Below are positions 1 through 10,942 of a stretch of DNA of 64,000 nt, one piece after another. The notes beneath the pieces are model-generated. The model saw only the letters and a program-made list of their open reading frames with translations, was not told the DNA's origin and did not search any database. Position 1 is the stretch's first letter, and each line of letters opens with the position of its first letter. The position numbers and the translations under genes are program-made. The stretch comes from Lentinula raphanica (taxonomy: Eukaryota > Basidiomycota > Agaricomycetes > Agaricales > Omphalotaceae). The stretch covers positions 1 to 64,000 of the forward strand of contig JANVFP010000033.1 of the NCBI GenBank assembly GCA_027919835.1. The letters are read 5' to 3'.

Positions 1-208
1 AAAGGGGAAGTAGTGGGCTTGCAGGAGGAAGGTTGTCCAGACCACTAGGGTCGGGCAGAAGAACTTGACCAGTAATGGGATGATGCAGCACGTTGCCAGG
101 CGAGCCAGACTGAGCTACTGTGATGAGAAGTTGACCTTCGAACGTCAACGGATCAAGTGGAAGCGGAATGGCCAGCGAAGCGGCAGTGTGAGCGGGACAT
201 TTCAGGGA

Positions 209-1006
209 CTAGCGAACAGGCCACTTGGTAAGCGAGGAATGGGAAACGGTGCATATAGGAAAATGTACCCGGACGTGAGTACGAAGCTCCTTGTCAACCC
301 CCAAGCCACGCCGAGTGGTCTCGTTGTAGATCTTTGCAGTGTACTCAGCCTTGGTCAGCGTCTTCTCACAGAAGTCGCACAGTAGGCATATGAATCTGAG
401 GGCAAACAAGGGGCAGAGGCGAGACTTGTGCCAGAACACCCGATAGTAACCCTGCCAGAGTCATAAGTACTAAGGACTGAATGAAAGAAGATGTCTTACC
501 AAGGCCCCAGTTACCTCCGGACGCCTTAGCATCGTGAGCAACGCGTCCTTCACCTTAGATTTGGACGCGGTCATGACTTGTGACAACGACTCTTGAACGA
601 GCAACAGCGCGCGATAGAGGGTGAAACCTTCGTCCCGGCACACGGGCCCATTCGAGAATCTGTCATAAAATTGAACAAGAAGCTTGGGGTAGAAGGTGTC
701 TGGAACAGTGGTTTTGTAATCCCCAGGCAATGCCTGAGGAAAGTCGTCAGAGTCAGGGCTAGCGTAGCGGGGCAAGGCGAATGATGAGCTAAAAGAGTTG
801 GAAAAGGATGGCCAGTAGCGTTGAAGGATGCCACATTCAGACTCAGATGCGGGAAGGAACAAGATGGGCTTCTTGGAGCCAAGACTGTCTCGAGCACGAA
901 GCTGGGAGTTGAATTTGGGGTCCTCAGCAGTAACAGCCTTACTCCGCAACTCTCGGACAGCGTATTGCTTGTGCGACGACGAAGATCCAGCGTGGCGAGA
1001 CGACAT
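209..1006 (-). CDS. Two-exon gene of unknown function carried antisense in a family-A LTR element (copy 1)
   Basis: I do not recognise a named function. Exon 1 runs 1006-500 (169 codons, phase 0) and exon 2 runs 451-209. The 48-bp intron has a GTAAGA donor and a GGCAG acceptor. The product of about 249 aa has a basic serine-rich N-terminus, a central block with PDTFYP, an EGF.LY.ALL segment, and a C-terminal cysteine cluster CPLF..RFICLLCDFC followed by HVRVHFPIC, which suggests a zinc-binding fold. A diverged paralogue lies at 43550-44083, sharing FLPAS..EC, RY..PD, PDTFYP and EGF.LY.AL. Both copies sit antisense, immediately upstream of the polypurine tract of a family-A LTR. I infer a conserved cargo or antisense gene of that retroelement family. 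The splice model is my own and the start codon is the first ATG of the conserved frame. Confidence 0.6.
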
Positions 1007-1471
1007 AGCGATAGTCGAGAAAAGATCAGTTGAACGTCGATGTTGAAGTTGGGAGTGAAAGAGAAAGCGGACTTAGAGAAAATTTTCGAAGTCCGGTTGC
1101 CCTTTTATCCACGGTTCTTAAGAACTTCCCAGGACGTAATAAGCCACTGGGAAAATTCTAAGAATAGTAGGAATATTGTAATACTTACAAAGGTCAGAGA
1201 AATGAACTTTGTGAAGTTGCAGGATGTTGTGATTAGATCTCTTGATAATCACACTCGGAAATTAAGCGCTTCTATCGAGTTAGCCGCGGGATTAATTATC
1301 ATCAGTTGATCCCGAGGCAACCGAACAGATCTATAGCGTTAATGAGTGGGAATACCATTGGGATATTGAAGAGATCAATCCAAAAGCTCGGATCAGTTGC
1401 AGTACCACACTCCCAAGGGAGGTACGAGCCTGTCTACCCAACCAGATGACCGGGGACGGTCAGATCTTTAG
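1007..1471 (+). other. 3' internal (untranslated) segment of family-A LTR element, copy 1
   Basis: This stretch lies between the antisense gene and the polypurine tract. It is homologous to the reverse strand of 39817-40113: both contain ATCACACTCGGAAATTAAGCG, a CAGTACCACxCC block, and GACCGGGGACGGTCAGATCTTTAG just before the purine tract (these matches are given only in part). I see no convincing coding sequence; short ORFs here are not supported. Confidence 0.55.
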
Positions 1472-3174
1472 TTTGGGGGAGATAATACGCCCATTTTGCG
1501 TGCAGGCATGCAATGGCCTAATTTTAATGATTAGAGCCTTGTAGAGTACTAAAGGACTGTAGTGAGCCCGAGCTGACAGTCAAACTTGTATCATGTTAAT
1601 GCCAGGACGTCAGATCCAGACAGGAAAACACATCCTGACGAATAATAAGAGTTAACACTCGAGTCCCTTGGTCGGGGAGTCCTTCAAGACAAAGCCACCT
1701 CTGATATGAGCTATCAAGGGATTATCAACTTAGTTTTCAACGCCTAACGGCCAACTGAGTATGATACTGCACCAAGACGAGCTTAGAACCAATAGATCTA
1801 TTCGTATTACCAGTGGGGATGGATTATTCAAGGCCCAGACTCAACAGATCTGTTCACTTAGATTGAGTTTCGGGATGGATCAGGTCGCAGGAATGTGACT
1901 AAATGGAGAAACAACCAAAGTGTAGCATCCCAGTTACATGTGGACGTTTCCTAAATGGGAAATAGACGCCTGAGATGTACAGCTTTGACCAGGAGTGTTG
2001 CAAGGGTAGATCTTTCGACTTCACCATTGTTAAACCTCTGGATCTATTCGATATATGCATATCGTTGGAAAGCTAGAAGCCAAACGAACCTATTGGGACA
2101 GGTTTCCCCCCTTTATATGTACTCCCATTCAGTTGAAGAGACATACAACCATTCACATAGCGGAATCAAATGAGGAAACGTTTGAGTTACCTGTGCAGGA
2201 GCTTATCCGTGCCCTTTAACCACCAGCATGTGGATGGACGCACAGACCAGGTCTGGATTCGAAGGTCAGGCAACTAGATCTCGACGAAGGACCACCAGAA
2301 ATGGACATTTTACTTGTTTTTATCCTTTTTACTCTCTGTTTCTCTGGTGTTTGTATCGTTTCTCGTCCTATCTTTCCTTATTTGTATCAGATCTCGGACT
2401 CCGTTCTCTCAAATCTATAGATCTATTCCATAAAATAGTAAATTGGCTACAGATCTATTTGTAGAAGTACTTAAGGACGTAGCCTACAAAATATAGTTCA
2501 GGTTTTGTGCCCAGTTTCTCTGACTAGCTAACCTTTGCTCTCATACGTGAGGAGTAAAGGCTTTGTAAGCCAGGTGGTCTTCGAAAGTGGTTGTGAAATT
2601 CTCATCTCGTTAGGCCCGATATCTTGTCAGTTGATAAAGTCTCAGCTAGATTTGAATCGAAGGTAGACTCCTACCGTGGAGATACAGAGGGCTTGGTTCT
2701 CGGTTGTTCCAAGTGAGCGTTCAGAGTTTCGGTGGCTCTGTTCAAGCAGAGGTGTGGTGATCGGTGATCCATACGAGCTGTGAAGGTTTCCTGTGATTGG
2801 TGATCAGTAGATCTTCAACCTGGTTCTGATAGTATTTGTGTGGTCATAAAGTCTGATCTATACGAGTTCTCTCGTTCCTTGTAAACCCTTTGAGTGGATC
2901 ACTCACCCCCTTCGAGTCCAGATCAAAAGATCTGTACTTCTGTGTCACTTCGCTCTGTTGACCTGTATTGCGGATCCAGTAGATCTTTTAAGACTACCAG
3001 TTCGTTCTGAGGTATAAGATCGTGCAGAATCTCTGACAACGCCCCACACCTCGCTTAAATACATTTGACAAACGACATAAGAAGTATATTGGTGATCAGT
3101 GTTCAGTGATAAAGTCACTAGGTCATTAGGTCTATCCAACGAAGCATTAAATTGCACCCTTCATATCCTCGTTA
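1472..3174 (+). mobile_element. Polypurine tract and 3' LTR of family-A element, copy 1
   Basis: The tract TTTGGGGGAGA (1472-1482) is followed by an LTR of about 1.69 kb (1483-3174) that ends ...CCTCGTTA. The same LTR occurs on the minus strand at 38107-39805 and, truncated, at 57229-57855. Shared landmarks are the phrase around 'cgaggtgtggggc' (reverse at 3040-3060) and the terminal CCTCGTTA. The right end falls inside the gag-like frame of 3175-3755, so this insertion broke that ORF. The 5' part of the element lies left of the window. Short ORFs inside (for example 1955-2173, 2228-2464 and 2945-3157) are not credible genes. Confidence 0.65.
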
Positions 3175-3755
3175 ACGGTGTTGAAGTAGCGAGTGTATTT
3201 TTGTTCGATTGAAGAGAAGCTATTAGCAATATTCGAGTGGACTTGACGAATATCGTTAATTACTGTGTCTTGGAACATATTCATGAAAAATATAGGGTCT
3301 GAGCATATATTTTCTATCGCGTCATCGCTCGCTACTCCGTTATTGGATCGTATGCTGCGTTCGGATGGTACAGGTGAAAGAATTATCGAGGGTCGATTGT
3401 TTGTTGCTACGGGATCGGACGACGACGGCATATTTGGAATCGGTAAAATGTTTGTTGGCATGTATATGTTGGGCAGACTGGAATATGTGGATGGAGGTCT
3501 TAAAGGAGGAGACTCCTTGTTCGTGTTGTCTTCAATAGGTTCAAATGACGATAATGTGATATTATTGCGTCGACTCGTTGAAGTCCTTGAGTATGAGCCG
3601 TGAGGCTGTCGCCACGAACTGACAGTGTCCGCCATTGACGCCGGTTGTGGGTTGCCACGTCCACCGAATGCTGTCCTCGCAGTTCTCGTAGGCGTGATAC
3701 TTCCGCTTTGAGGTGTTTGGTATGTAGTTCTTTCACTAGATTCTGGGAAAGACAT
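3175..3755 (-). pseudogene. Truncated gag-like ORF of another retroelement, cut by a family-A LTR
   Basis: The frame begins MSFPESSER and runs about 193 codons. It is rich in serine, proline and threonine, then shifts to a helical segment with FFMNMFQDTVINDIRQVH. It stops within a few codons of entering the LTR end at 3174. The composition (disordered N-terminus, then a helical region, no conserved enzyme motif) and the leader upstream suggest the N-terminal part of a gag polyprotein. I cannot name the family. The rest should lie beyond the left edge of the window, on the far side of the inserted element. Confidence 0.4.
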
Positions 3756-4063
3756 TGTAGAGGTTTGGATATTGATATTGAGGTACGAACTTCAGTGTTT
3801 GTGAACAAGAATTTTGTTTGAGATGTATTGAGTGTAAACTTTGCACAATTATTGAGACTTTTAGAACTTCTAGTGTGATTTCTAGGTGTTCAAAAAAGTA
3901 TAAGGTGGATGCCTCGAGTAGAGGCGAGCTTTCTTAATATCAGACGATGAACACGACAAGATATATTAGACGTGTTGATAGTCAGGATAAAAGAAGAACT
4001 AAAAGTAACAATATGTGCAAATAGTCTCGTATATGAGTGATTACTAATCAGAATATGTCATAG
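3756..4063 (-). other. Leader or LTR remnant upstream of the truncated gag-like ORF
   Basis: On the minus strand this region contains CTTGTCGTGTTCATC and TTTTTTGAACACC. These resemble the LTR interior and the base run just after the 5' LTR of the family-B element (32080 onward). It may be a decayed 5' LTR plus leader. The similarity is short and judged by eye. Confidence 0.3.
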
Positions 4064-4646
4064 GCGTTACAGTACCTTTATTGGGCTAAAATTAGAACTT
4101 GATCTCATCTGATAGCAAAAAATCTGAAAAAATCATGAAAAATACTCAAAAAATTCAGGGGTGCCTCATTGGCTCTGAAAATGCAAAATAAAAAAATTTA
4201 CGTGACACAATTGAAAAATAACATCACTCCAAATCATACCAAATCCACTATACTGTCAGTATATATCATGTATATATTATTCTTAGCACCTCTAGTAGCT
4301 TCAATCACTGAGTATAGCTTATATCACTCAAGAATCATGCCAAACTCAAAACATTGAGTAAATATAATGGACATGGTATTTTTAGCACACCTAGTACCCT
4401 TAAAAACTTCAGAACAATTTATATCACTCAATATGTTCAGTACACACAACTTTTTGACTGTTAAGTGTGTTAAGTATAGTGACTGATAACACTGTTTTGA
4501 TTATTTTCATTGCCATCTGTGTCAAGTATGATATATAGAACTACTGTTCCAAGTTGATTTCCTCTAACACAAGTCACAAATTCATAAAGCTGTTCAGAAA
4601 TATTATGTACTTGACCAATCAAATCAACTCCACAAAGGAAGACATT
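4064..4646 (+). repeat. Deleted copy of the foldback (FB) repeat family, interrupted by the gypsy element
   Basis: From 4064 the sequence follows the left arm of the foldback elements at 40121, 45648 and 52637 (for example the A-rich block with CAAAAAATTCAGGGGTGCC). From about 4450 it turns into the opposite orientation (TTTTTGACTGTTAAGTGTG...). It is therefore a shortened hairpin version without recognisable outer ends. The gypsy LTR follows at 4647. A 120-bp stretch before it (about 4525-4640, minus strand) reads as an open frame, but I do not recognise it. Confidence 0.6.
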
Positions 4647-5306
4647 TGTCCCGAAGGAGTTAGCACAGAAGGGTGACACGAGCACAAGCACAAGCACAAC
4701 CCTATACAGGGTAAGGGTGAGGTTGATCTCAGCAGCAGTGAGGGCACGAAGGGCCAATCACTAGGGCTTCAGAAGGAAAAGACAAGCTAGTTCCCAATGA
4801 CCAAGTTAGTAGTATTGAGTGTGAGTAGGATACAAATACGAACCTAGTTCCCAATGACCAAGAGGTCGAGATAGGGAACCAGGAGTCTAGCTACAGTGGT
4901 ATTTATACTGAGTGAAACAATAAGTACCCAAAGCAGTAGAGATGAACAGTGTGAGTGAAGAAGATTGGAAAATACAATAACGCGAGAATGTAAAAGGTGT
5001 AGTGCGAGAATGTGAAAGGTAAAGAGCGAATGAGAATGGTTGGAAAGATAAGGAGTAGTGACAGCGCGAGAGACAGATATGAAGAACAATAACACAAGGA
5101 CCATAGTGCGAGAATGGAAGGAAGAATGGTGACAGAACGCGAGAGGAGAATGATAAAGCATGAGAAGAGGATTGATAATGAAGCAGGAGGTGTGATTGCT
5201 AATTGTAATGAGTCATGAAGAACGATCAGGTGGTAGCAAGAACATATGATGCAAAAAGGAGTGCATGTGATAAGGAAAAATGACACACATGTCAGATGTC
5301 ATGACA
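4647..5306 (-). repeat. 3' LTR of the gypsy element
   Basis: A 660-bp repeat that is nearly identical to 10943-11602. It follows the minus-strand polypurine tract, which identifies it as the 3' LTR. It contains several long spurious minus-strand ORFs (4844-5161, 4903-5286) that recur identically in the other LTR and are not genes. Confidence 0.9.
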
Positions 5307-5320
5307 TTACCCCCCTCCTA
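5307..5320 (-). promoter_or_regulatory. Polypurine tract of the gypsy element
   Basis: The minus strand reads TAGGAGGGGGGTAA directly before the 3' LTR. This is the expected site for plus-strand primer formation. Confidence 0.7.
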
Positions 5321-8300
5321 CAGTCGATGTCCCAGCGACTACCTCTGTAAGGTTTTCATAGGGTTGCCATGGAAGTGAGTTGAAGATGGAGGCTGCAATT
5401 TTCCGTGGTGCATTTGGGTGAATCTTGTAAAAATCTTCAATTTCTTCATCTGCCGAGCCCCGTATGTTCTCCTCGTTTATCCATTCGTCATGACCTTCAT
5501 CATATCCTTTCCATCGGACCAGGAATTGAAGCTTCTTCCATCGACCATAGAAGCGACTGTCAAGAACCTTCTCTACTTCATAAAACTCTTCTCCTTCTAT
5601 AATTTCTGGTTCCGGTGGTGGTGGTAGTGTCCCATTCACATCATTGCCCTTCCAGGGTGACAGCCGGTTCACATGTATGTTATCATGGATTTTCATCCAC
5701 AACGGAAGATTGAGTCGGTATGTTAGCGGACCTGTCTTTTCTACCACCTCGAATGGTCCAAGTCGTCTGCTTCCGAGCTTCTGGTTCTTTTGTCGTATCT
5801 TTAATTTGTTGAGGGAGAGCCAGACTGGTTGGCCTACATCAAATGTCGGTGCTTCCCCTCAGACTTCTTCTCTGATCTGCTCTTTGCTCATACGTAAAGC
5901 CGCTTCGGCATCCTCTCTTGCATATTTCAGCAATTCCAATCGTTTATCAATTGATGGGAATTTGTTCCAGATTCCGATTGGAATGTTGAATTCGGGTGTA
6001 TAGCCGTAGAGTATTTCGAAAGGGGAATGTGAATGAGCGGAGTGGATTCGAGAATTAATGACAAATTCAGCAGTAGGGAGGAGATTGTCCCAATCATCTT
6101 GTCGTCGACTTATGTACATTCGGATGTATTGCTCTATCTCTTGATTTGCATGTTCTGTTTGACCATTAGTTTCTGGGTGATAGGCTGTTGTGAGGGCAGA
6201 TTCAATTCCCAGACGTTTCAATAATTGTCGCATCACATCTGCCGCAAACTGCGGTCCACGATCTGATACGAACCGTCTGGGAATTCCATGAAGGCGGAAG
6301 ATCTCTTGGTAAAAGAAATCTGCTACACCTTCTGCAGTTATCTCCGTAGTTGTGGGGAAACAATGGATCATTTTGTTATAGTGGTCAACGAATGTGATTA
6401 TGGCATTGTGGCCTACTTGCGTCATTGGTAACTCACCAATAAGGTCAACGCCAATGTCCTCCCAGGGACCAGCTGGAACAGGTAGAGGTTGGAGCAGTGC
6501 TGCATGGGAAGGATTTAGTCGTTTCCGCTGACAAACATCACATCCTTCAACATATTTGTCAACGAAGGTACGGATACCTGGCCACCAGTACTGTCTGCTG
6601 ACTAACTCCAATGTTCCATGCATTCCTGGGTGTCCTGCTGTTCGTGAGTCATGGCATTGCTCCAGTACTGCCTTATGCAGTTCTTGGTTAGGTGGAACAT
6701 ATATCCTTCCTTGGTAGAATACTAGACCCTCCTCTTCTCGCCAATCAGTCAATCCGTGAGTAAGGCTCTGTGGTCCATTGAGCTTGTTGAGTGCCTCAAT
6801 TACCTCTGATTCTCGGGTGCTGTTCTGTCGTATACTTTCTAGCAATGGATTGTCAAGTAATACTGCAGTTGATGCCTTGATGAAATGCTCGGGTTTAAGT
6901 ACAACTTGTTCTTTGTTGTCCTCGGAATCATGCACCTGGTGTTGTGCCATGCGAGATAAGGCATCCGCTTGTGTGTGAATCCTTCCCGCACGATGTGTTA
7001 GATGGAAATTAAATCGTGATAACCAGAGAGCCCATCGTGCCTGCCTTCTGCTCAAGTCCTGTGCCGTTCGCCAGAATTCTAGATTCTGATGGTCTGTAAT
7101 GATTTCAAATGGTTCAGGTAATCCTTCCAGAAAGTGCCTCCAATCTTTGAGCGCTTCTATGATAGCAAGCATTTCACGATCATAGATTTCATAATTACGC
7201 TCTGCTGGCCCCATAGATGCTGACCAAAATGCCACAGGATGCCAAAGGCCATCTTCTTGGAGTTGTGGTAGGGTTCCGCCAGTGGCAAAACCGGATGCAT
7301 CGACTTCAATCCATGTGGGTCTGGTGTGGTTCCATAGCACTGAAATGGGTGCAGTGGTGAAGGCTGTCTTCAGGCTGTCAAATGCTTCCTGCTGTAAAGT
7401 GCCCCAGTCCCATTGGATATCTTTTCGTGTTAAGTCGTTAAGGGGTCTTGCCCTTTTCGCAAATCCTTCAATAAACCGCCGATAGAAGTTAGCAAAGCCC
7501 AGAAATCCTCGAAGATCACGTAGTGATTTTGGTGTAGGCCATTCTTTTACGGCTTTGACCTTAACTGGATCCATCTGAACCTGTCCTTCGCTAATGACCA
7601 GCCCCAGGTATTCGATTGATGACTTTTCAAACTCGCATTTCTCAGGACGCAGATAGAGGTCATGCTTGGCAAGTCAATCGAGGACCTCATGAACTAGTTT
7701 TCTGTGCTCCTCCAGTGTTTCAGTAAAGATCAGGATGTCATCCAGATATACGGCAACCTTTCCAGATGCGATGAGGTCCACAAAGATGGAATTCATGAGG
7801 GCCTGAAATGTGGCAGGAGAATTGGTGAGACCGAAGAACATAACCAGGGGTTCGAATAGACCCCGGTTAGTAGCAAATGCTCCCTTCCATTCATGACCTT
7901 GTTTGATCCGCACGTTGTTATATCCCCATCGAACATCAAACTTGGTAAAGATCTTGGAATTTTGAAGTCGGCTGATGATATCTGCAACAAGGGGAAGGGG
8001 ATAACGATTCTTGATGGTGTAGTCATTCAGTCGTCTATAATCCTGTACGAACTGGAGTTTACCATCCTTCTTTTTCACAAAGAAGACTGGTGATGCAATT
8101 GGGGATTTAGAAGGCTGTATGTAACCTTTACGAAGATTTTCTTTCAAGAATCTGTCAAGCTCTTCTTGTTCATTAAGTGACATGGGGTAGATCTTGGTTC
8201 ACATTGTTTCAGGGGCATCAGGTTTGAGATCAATAGCATGATCCCAGGGTTTGTGATCGGGAAGACGTTCTGATTCCTTTTCAGAGAAAACCTTTGAATG

Positions 8301-8678
8301 TCGGTGATATTCCAGAGGGACGATTTCTTCAAGTGATTGCTTTGGTTTTTCTCGATAAGCTGCCTCTGCCAATTGTTGGGAATAGGTGTATCCAGCTGCA
8401 CACCAAAGTTCTTCTGTAGCATGGTCTAGAACTCCAGACCGACACAAGGCTCTTCTTTGTTTCCGGTTTCTGAGTAAGTGGTAGAGGGGTGGGGCATCAT
8501 CTCGCAAGTCCTCCATTTCATCAGCAGTTGGTGTCGGCAATGGAACATGTTCTGGATTGATTTCTAGTAGATCTAAAGTGGTTCCCCCTATGTTAGCCAC
8601 TTGGGGTTCTGGTACTTCCTCAATAACTATGGGGTGGGCTGATTTTAATTGTACTAAAATACGGCCCTCCTTCCAGTT

Positions 8679-8903
8679 CATCAGCAAAACTGACCTGGTG
8701 CCTAGGTTGCCTAGAGATACCCCCCAAAACCTCAGCAGTCTGAAAACTTTGAATTTGCCTGAAAAAGCCTGAGCAAGCCTGAGGTTGCCTGGAAAAGCCT
8801 GGGCAAGCCTGAGTTTGCCTCAGATTTCTTTGGGTGCTTTGGGAGAGCCTAGGTTTTGGGGGGTATCTCTGGGTTACCTGGGCCAAAGGTACTTTTCCTG
8901 ATG
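8679..8903. mobile_element. MITE M1 (225 bp) inserted in gypsy pol
   Basis: The ends are CATCAG.. and ..CTGATG, with long imperfect inverted repeats (GAGATACCCCCC near the left end, GGGGGGTATCTC near the right). The flanking 2-bp duplication is TT. The interior is repeats of 'gcctgagcaagcctgag' type. Relatives lie at 11761-12042 and 41856-42079. It has no coding capacity. Confidence 0.85.
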
Positions 8904-9345
8904 TTGATGTTTGGATTTACTTTCTGAAGCCAGGGTAACCCAAGGATTATATCATCTGATCCTAGGTTGGTGACTAAGTATTCAAGAAGCTGTGGCATGT
9001 TCTGATCTATTGTAGAAAGGAGCCGTGCCGAATGAGTAATTTTCCCTGCTGTGTTTGGTGTGCCATCAATATTGTAAAGAGTGATTGGTTTTGGAAGAGG
9101 TCGAGTAATGATTCAATGTTGATCTATAAAGCGCTGGTGTATAAACAGACCAGTTGCTCCAGAGTCAATCATTGCTGCGCTGTTTGTACTCTTGAATCTG
9201 CCTTGTAACTTAATCGGAACACGGAAGTGAGAAGAATCACTTGATTGCATAGAACCGATGGTACACGAGGAAACAGATTGATAGATAGAAGACGATTTAG
9301 AGTACAATTCAGGGAACCAGGCGGCAGCCATGACAGGTTCCCACT

Positions 9346-10887
9346 TTAAAAATTCTGGCGCAATTCAGAAATCTGATCAGCCAATGTTTTCTGATTAGCT
9401 GTCAGCTGCTGGAGAATCTGGGAAAAGTCTGGCAAGGTTGGCGCAGTGGTAGCAGCTATGCTAGAGGTGGAGGATCCAGCAGTGGCAGCAGTTCTTTGGC
9501 TTGGTCGAGGGTAGCCCAAGAACTTTCGATGGCAAACATTGGCTAGATGTCCTGTGTATCCACAGTAGTCACATATATCTCGTTCATGATGCCCATCTGC
9601 CCTGCAATGATTCTGTGATCCACATCCATAGCATCTTCCAGCCATGAATTTTTGATAATCATCAGGGGAACGTCCAGTGGAAGTGGCATCTACGTCCATG
9701 GCATTTGGATCACGGGCAGGAGCAAATGGAATGGCATGGAAAGCACTGGTGGAGTTAGGGATTTGAGAAGGAGTGGTGATACTCTGTCCCCTTTCTTTAG
9801 CACGTTCAATTTGACGATTGTCAATGCGCATGGCTTCCTGGATAAGACCATCCAAGGTACCAATGTTATCTTCATCAGTGTACACCAATCCATCCTTGAC
9901 TCGGTTGGATAGATGCTGATAAAAACGGTCTCGGAGGTCTGGGTCAGAATATCCAGTACGGCTTGCATGCTGTTTGAATGCTGCTGCATAAGCTGCAACT
10001 GTATTTTTTCTTTGCCATAACCCTTTAAGTGCTTCCTTAGCATCTACTACAGGGTTGGCTGTTTCAAAGCGAGCTTTGAAGGCTTCCTTGAATAGATTCC
10101 AAGTGGGGTAAATGAAGGAAGCACCTGCTACATTGTTGTTGACGTTACTGATGTTTTTGGAGATTGGAGTAGCCCAAATAGCAGCATCTCCTTCAAGAAA
10201 GGAGATAGCCGATTTGATCCGTTCCTCATTTTTGCCTCTGAGTGATGAGATCCCCTGGGACCAGAGTTCAAATGCTGCCATGAAGCATCGAGCATCGTCG
10301 CTCCGTTTCCCATCATAGGGCTGTGGTTTGCTAATACTTTTACTGGTGCCCATGTTACTTGCAATGTCTGTAACTGTTGTTTGAAGTGCCTGCTGCTGTT
10401 GTGCAAGCTGGTGAATGATGTCTGCAATCTGTTGAATGCTTGCCATTGTAGAAGAATCAACTGGTTCGGGTTCTGTAGTGTCAGGTTGTTGAGTTTCAGA
10501 TATATTGTTGCTGTCTGAGTCTGAGTCTGATTCTGATTCTGGTTCTAATGGAGTGATGGAAGTAGGCACAAGTGCAGGGGATGCTCTAGAACTAGGGTTG
10601 GATGATCGTCCAACTCTAAGGGGTATGGGGGATGGTGCAACAGGTGGTTCTGGGGGAATGTGTAAATAACGCTCTGAATCGTAATCAAGTTTGAGTGGAA
10701 ATGTGTATTGATTGGGACAAGGATTTTCGTCACAGTGTTCCCAGCTGTTAGAGTCAGTTGACCAATGTACGTCACAGTGGTCAGTGGAATCAAATGCGTG
10801 GGTGTAGTTGGAACAATCTGTGAAGGCTCCAAAGGTAGGCGTGATGACAGAGTAAGGTGGAGGACTGGATATGTCCGATTTCCACAC
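9346..10887 (-). CDS. gag polyprotein of the gypsy element (513 aa)
   Basis: The frame is intact and opens at ATG 10887, 55 bp inside the 5' LTR. The N-terminal third is acidic and serine-rich. A capsid-like region (AFELWSQGISSLRG... to the segment with ERGQSI) is followed by a cysteine-rich knuckle with CYGCGSQNHCRADGHH and CDYCGYTGHLANVCH, which would bind genomic RNA. The C-terminus is a short coiled-coil stretch. It ends in TAA, and the protease frame starts 14 bp downstream in another frame, so gag-pol expression needs a frameshift or re-initiation. Unlike pol it has no premature TGA. Confidence 0.85.
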   Translation of the reverse strand: MWKSDISSPPPYSVITPTFGAFTDCSNYTHAFDSTDHCDVHWSTDSNSWEHCDENPCPNQYTFPLKLDYDSERYLHIPPEPPVAPSPIPLRVGRSSNPSSRASPALVPTSITPLEPESESDSDSDSNNISETQQPDTTEPEPVDSSTMASIQQIADIIHQLAQQQQALQTTVTDIASNMGTSKSISKPQPYDGKRSDDARCFMAAFELWSQGISSLRGKNEERIKSAISFLEGDAAIWATPISKNISNVNNNVAGASFIYPTWNLFKEAFKARFETANPVVDAKEALKGLWQRKNTVAAYAAAFKQHASRTGYSDPDLRDRFYQHLSNRVKDGLVYTDEDNIGTLDGLIQEAMRIDNRQIERAKERGQSITTPSQIPNSTSAFHAIPFAPARDPNAMDVDATSTGRSPDDYQKFMAGRCYGCGSQNHCRADGHHERDICDYCGYTGHLANVCHRKFLGYPRPSQRTAATAGSSTSSIAATTAPTLPDFSQILQQLTANQKTLADQISELRQNF

Positions 10888-10942
10888 GCCTCGTAGGATT
10901 AGTTACAATAGCTGATGGTACGAGTAAGCAATCTCGACCTAA

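Larger units (their letters stand above)
5307..9331 (-). pseudogene. gypsy pol: protease, reverse transcriptase, RNase H, integrase, chromodomain; four premature TGA stops and a MITE
   Basis: The domains on the minus strand, in order, are as follows. An aspartic protease has AMIDSGATG (about 9170). The reverse transcriptase has [20 protein letters not shown] and YLDD (about 7750). RNase H has [12 protein letters not shown]. The integrase has an HHCC zinc region ending CDVCQR, then [17 protein letters not shown] and a glutamate in [11 protein letters not shown] chromodomain has FLVRWKGYDEGHDEWI (about 5490). In-frame TGA codons at 9113, 8199, 7674 and 5859 break the frame, and each is consistent with a CGA arginine codon. 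MITE M1 splits the protease-RT linker at 8679-8903; removing 227 bp (the MITE plus a 2-bp duplication) returns the reading frame exactly. The terminal TAA at 5307 looks genuine. It is a chromovirus-type Ty3 pol, now inactive. Confidence 0.9.

Noticed and set aside
4844..5286. Hydrophobic minus-strand ORFs of 105-127 aa that look like membrane proteins, repeated at 11140-11582
   Set aside because: They lie wholly inside the two 660-bp LTRs and are duplicated with them. Composition comes from T/C-rich LTR sequence; no conserved motif.
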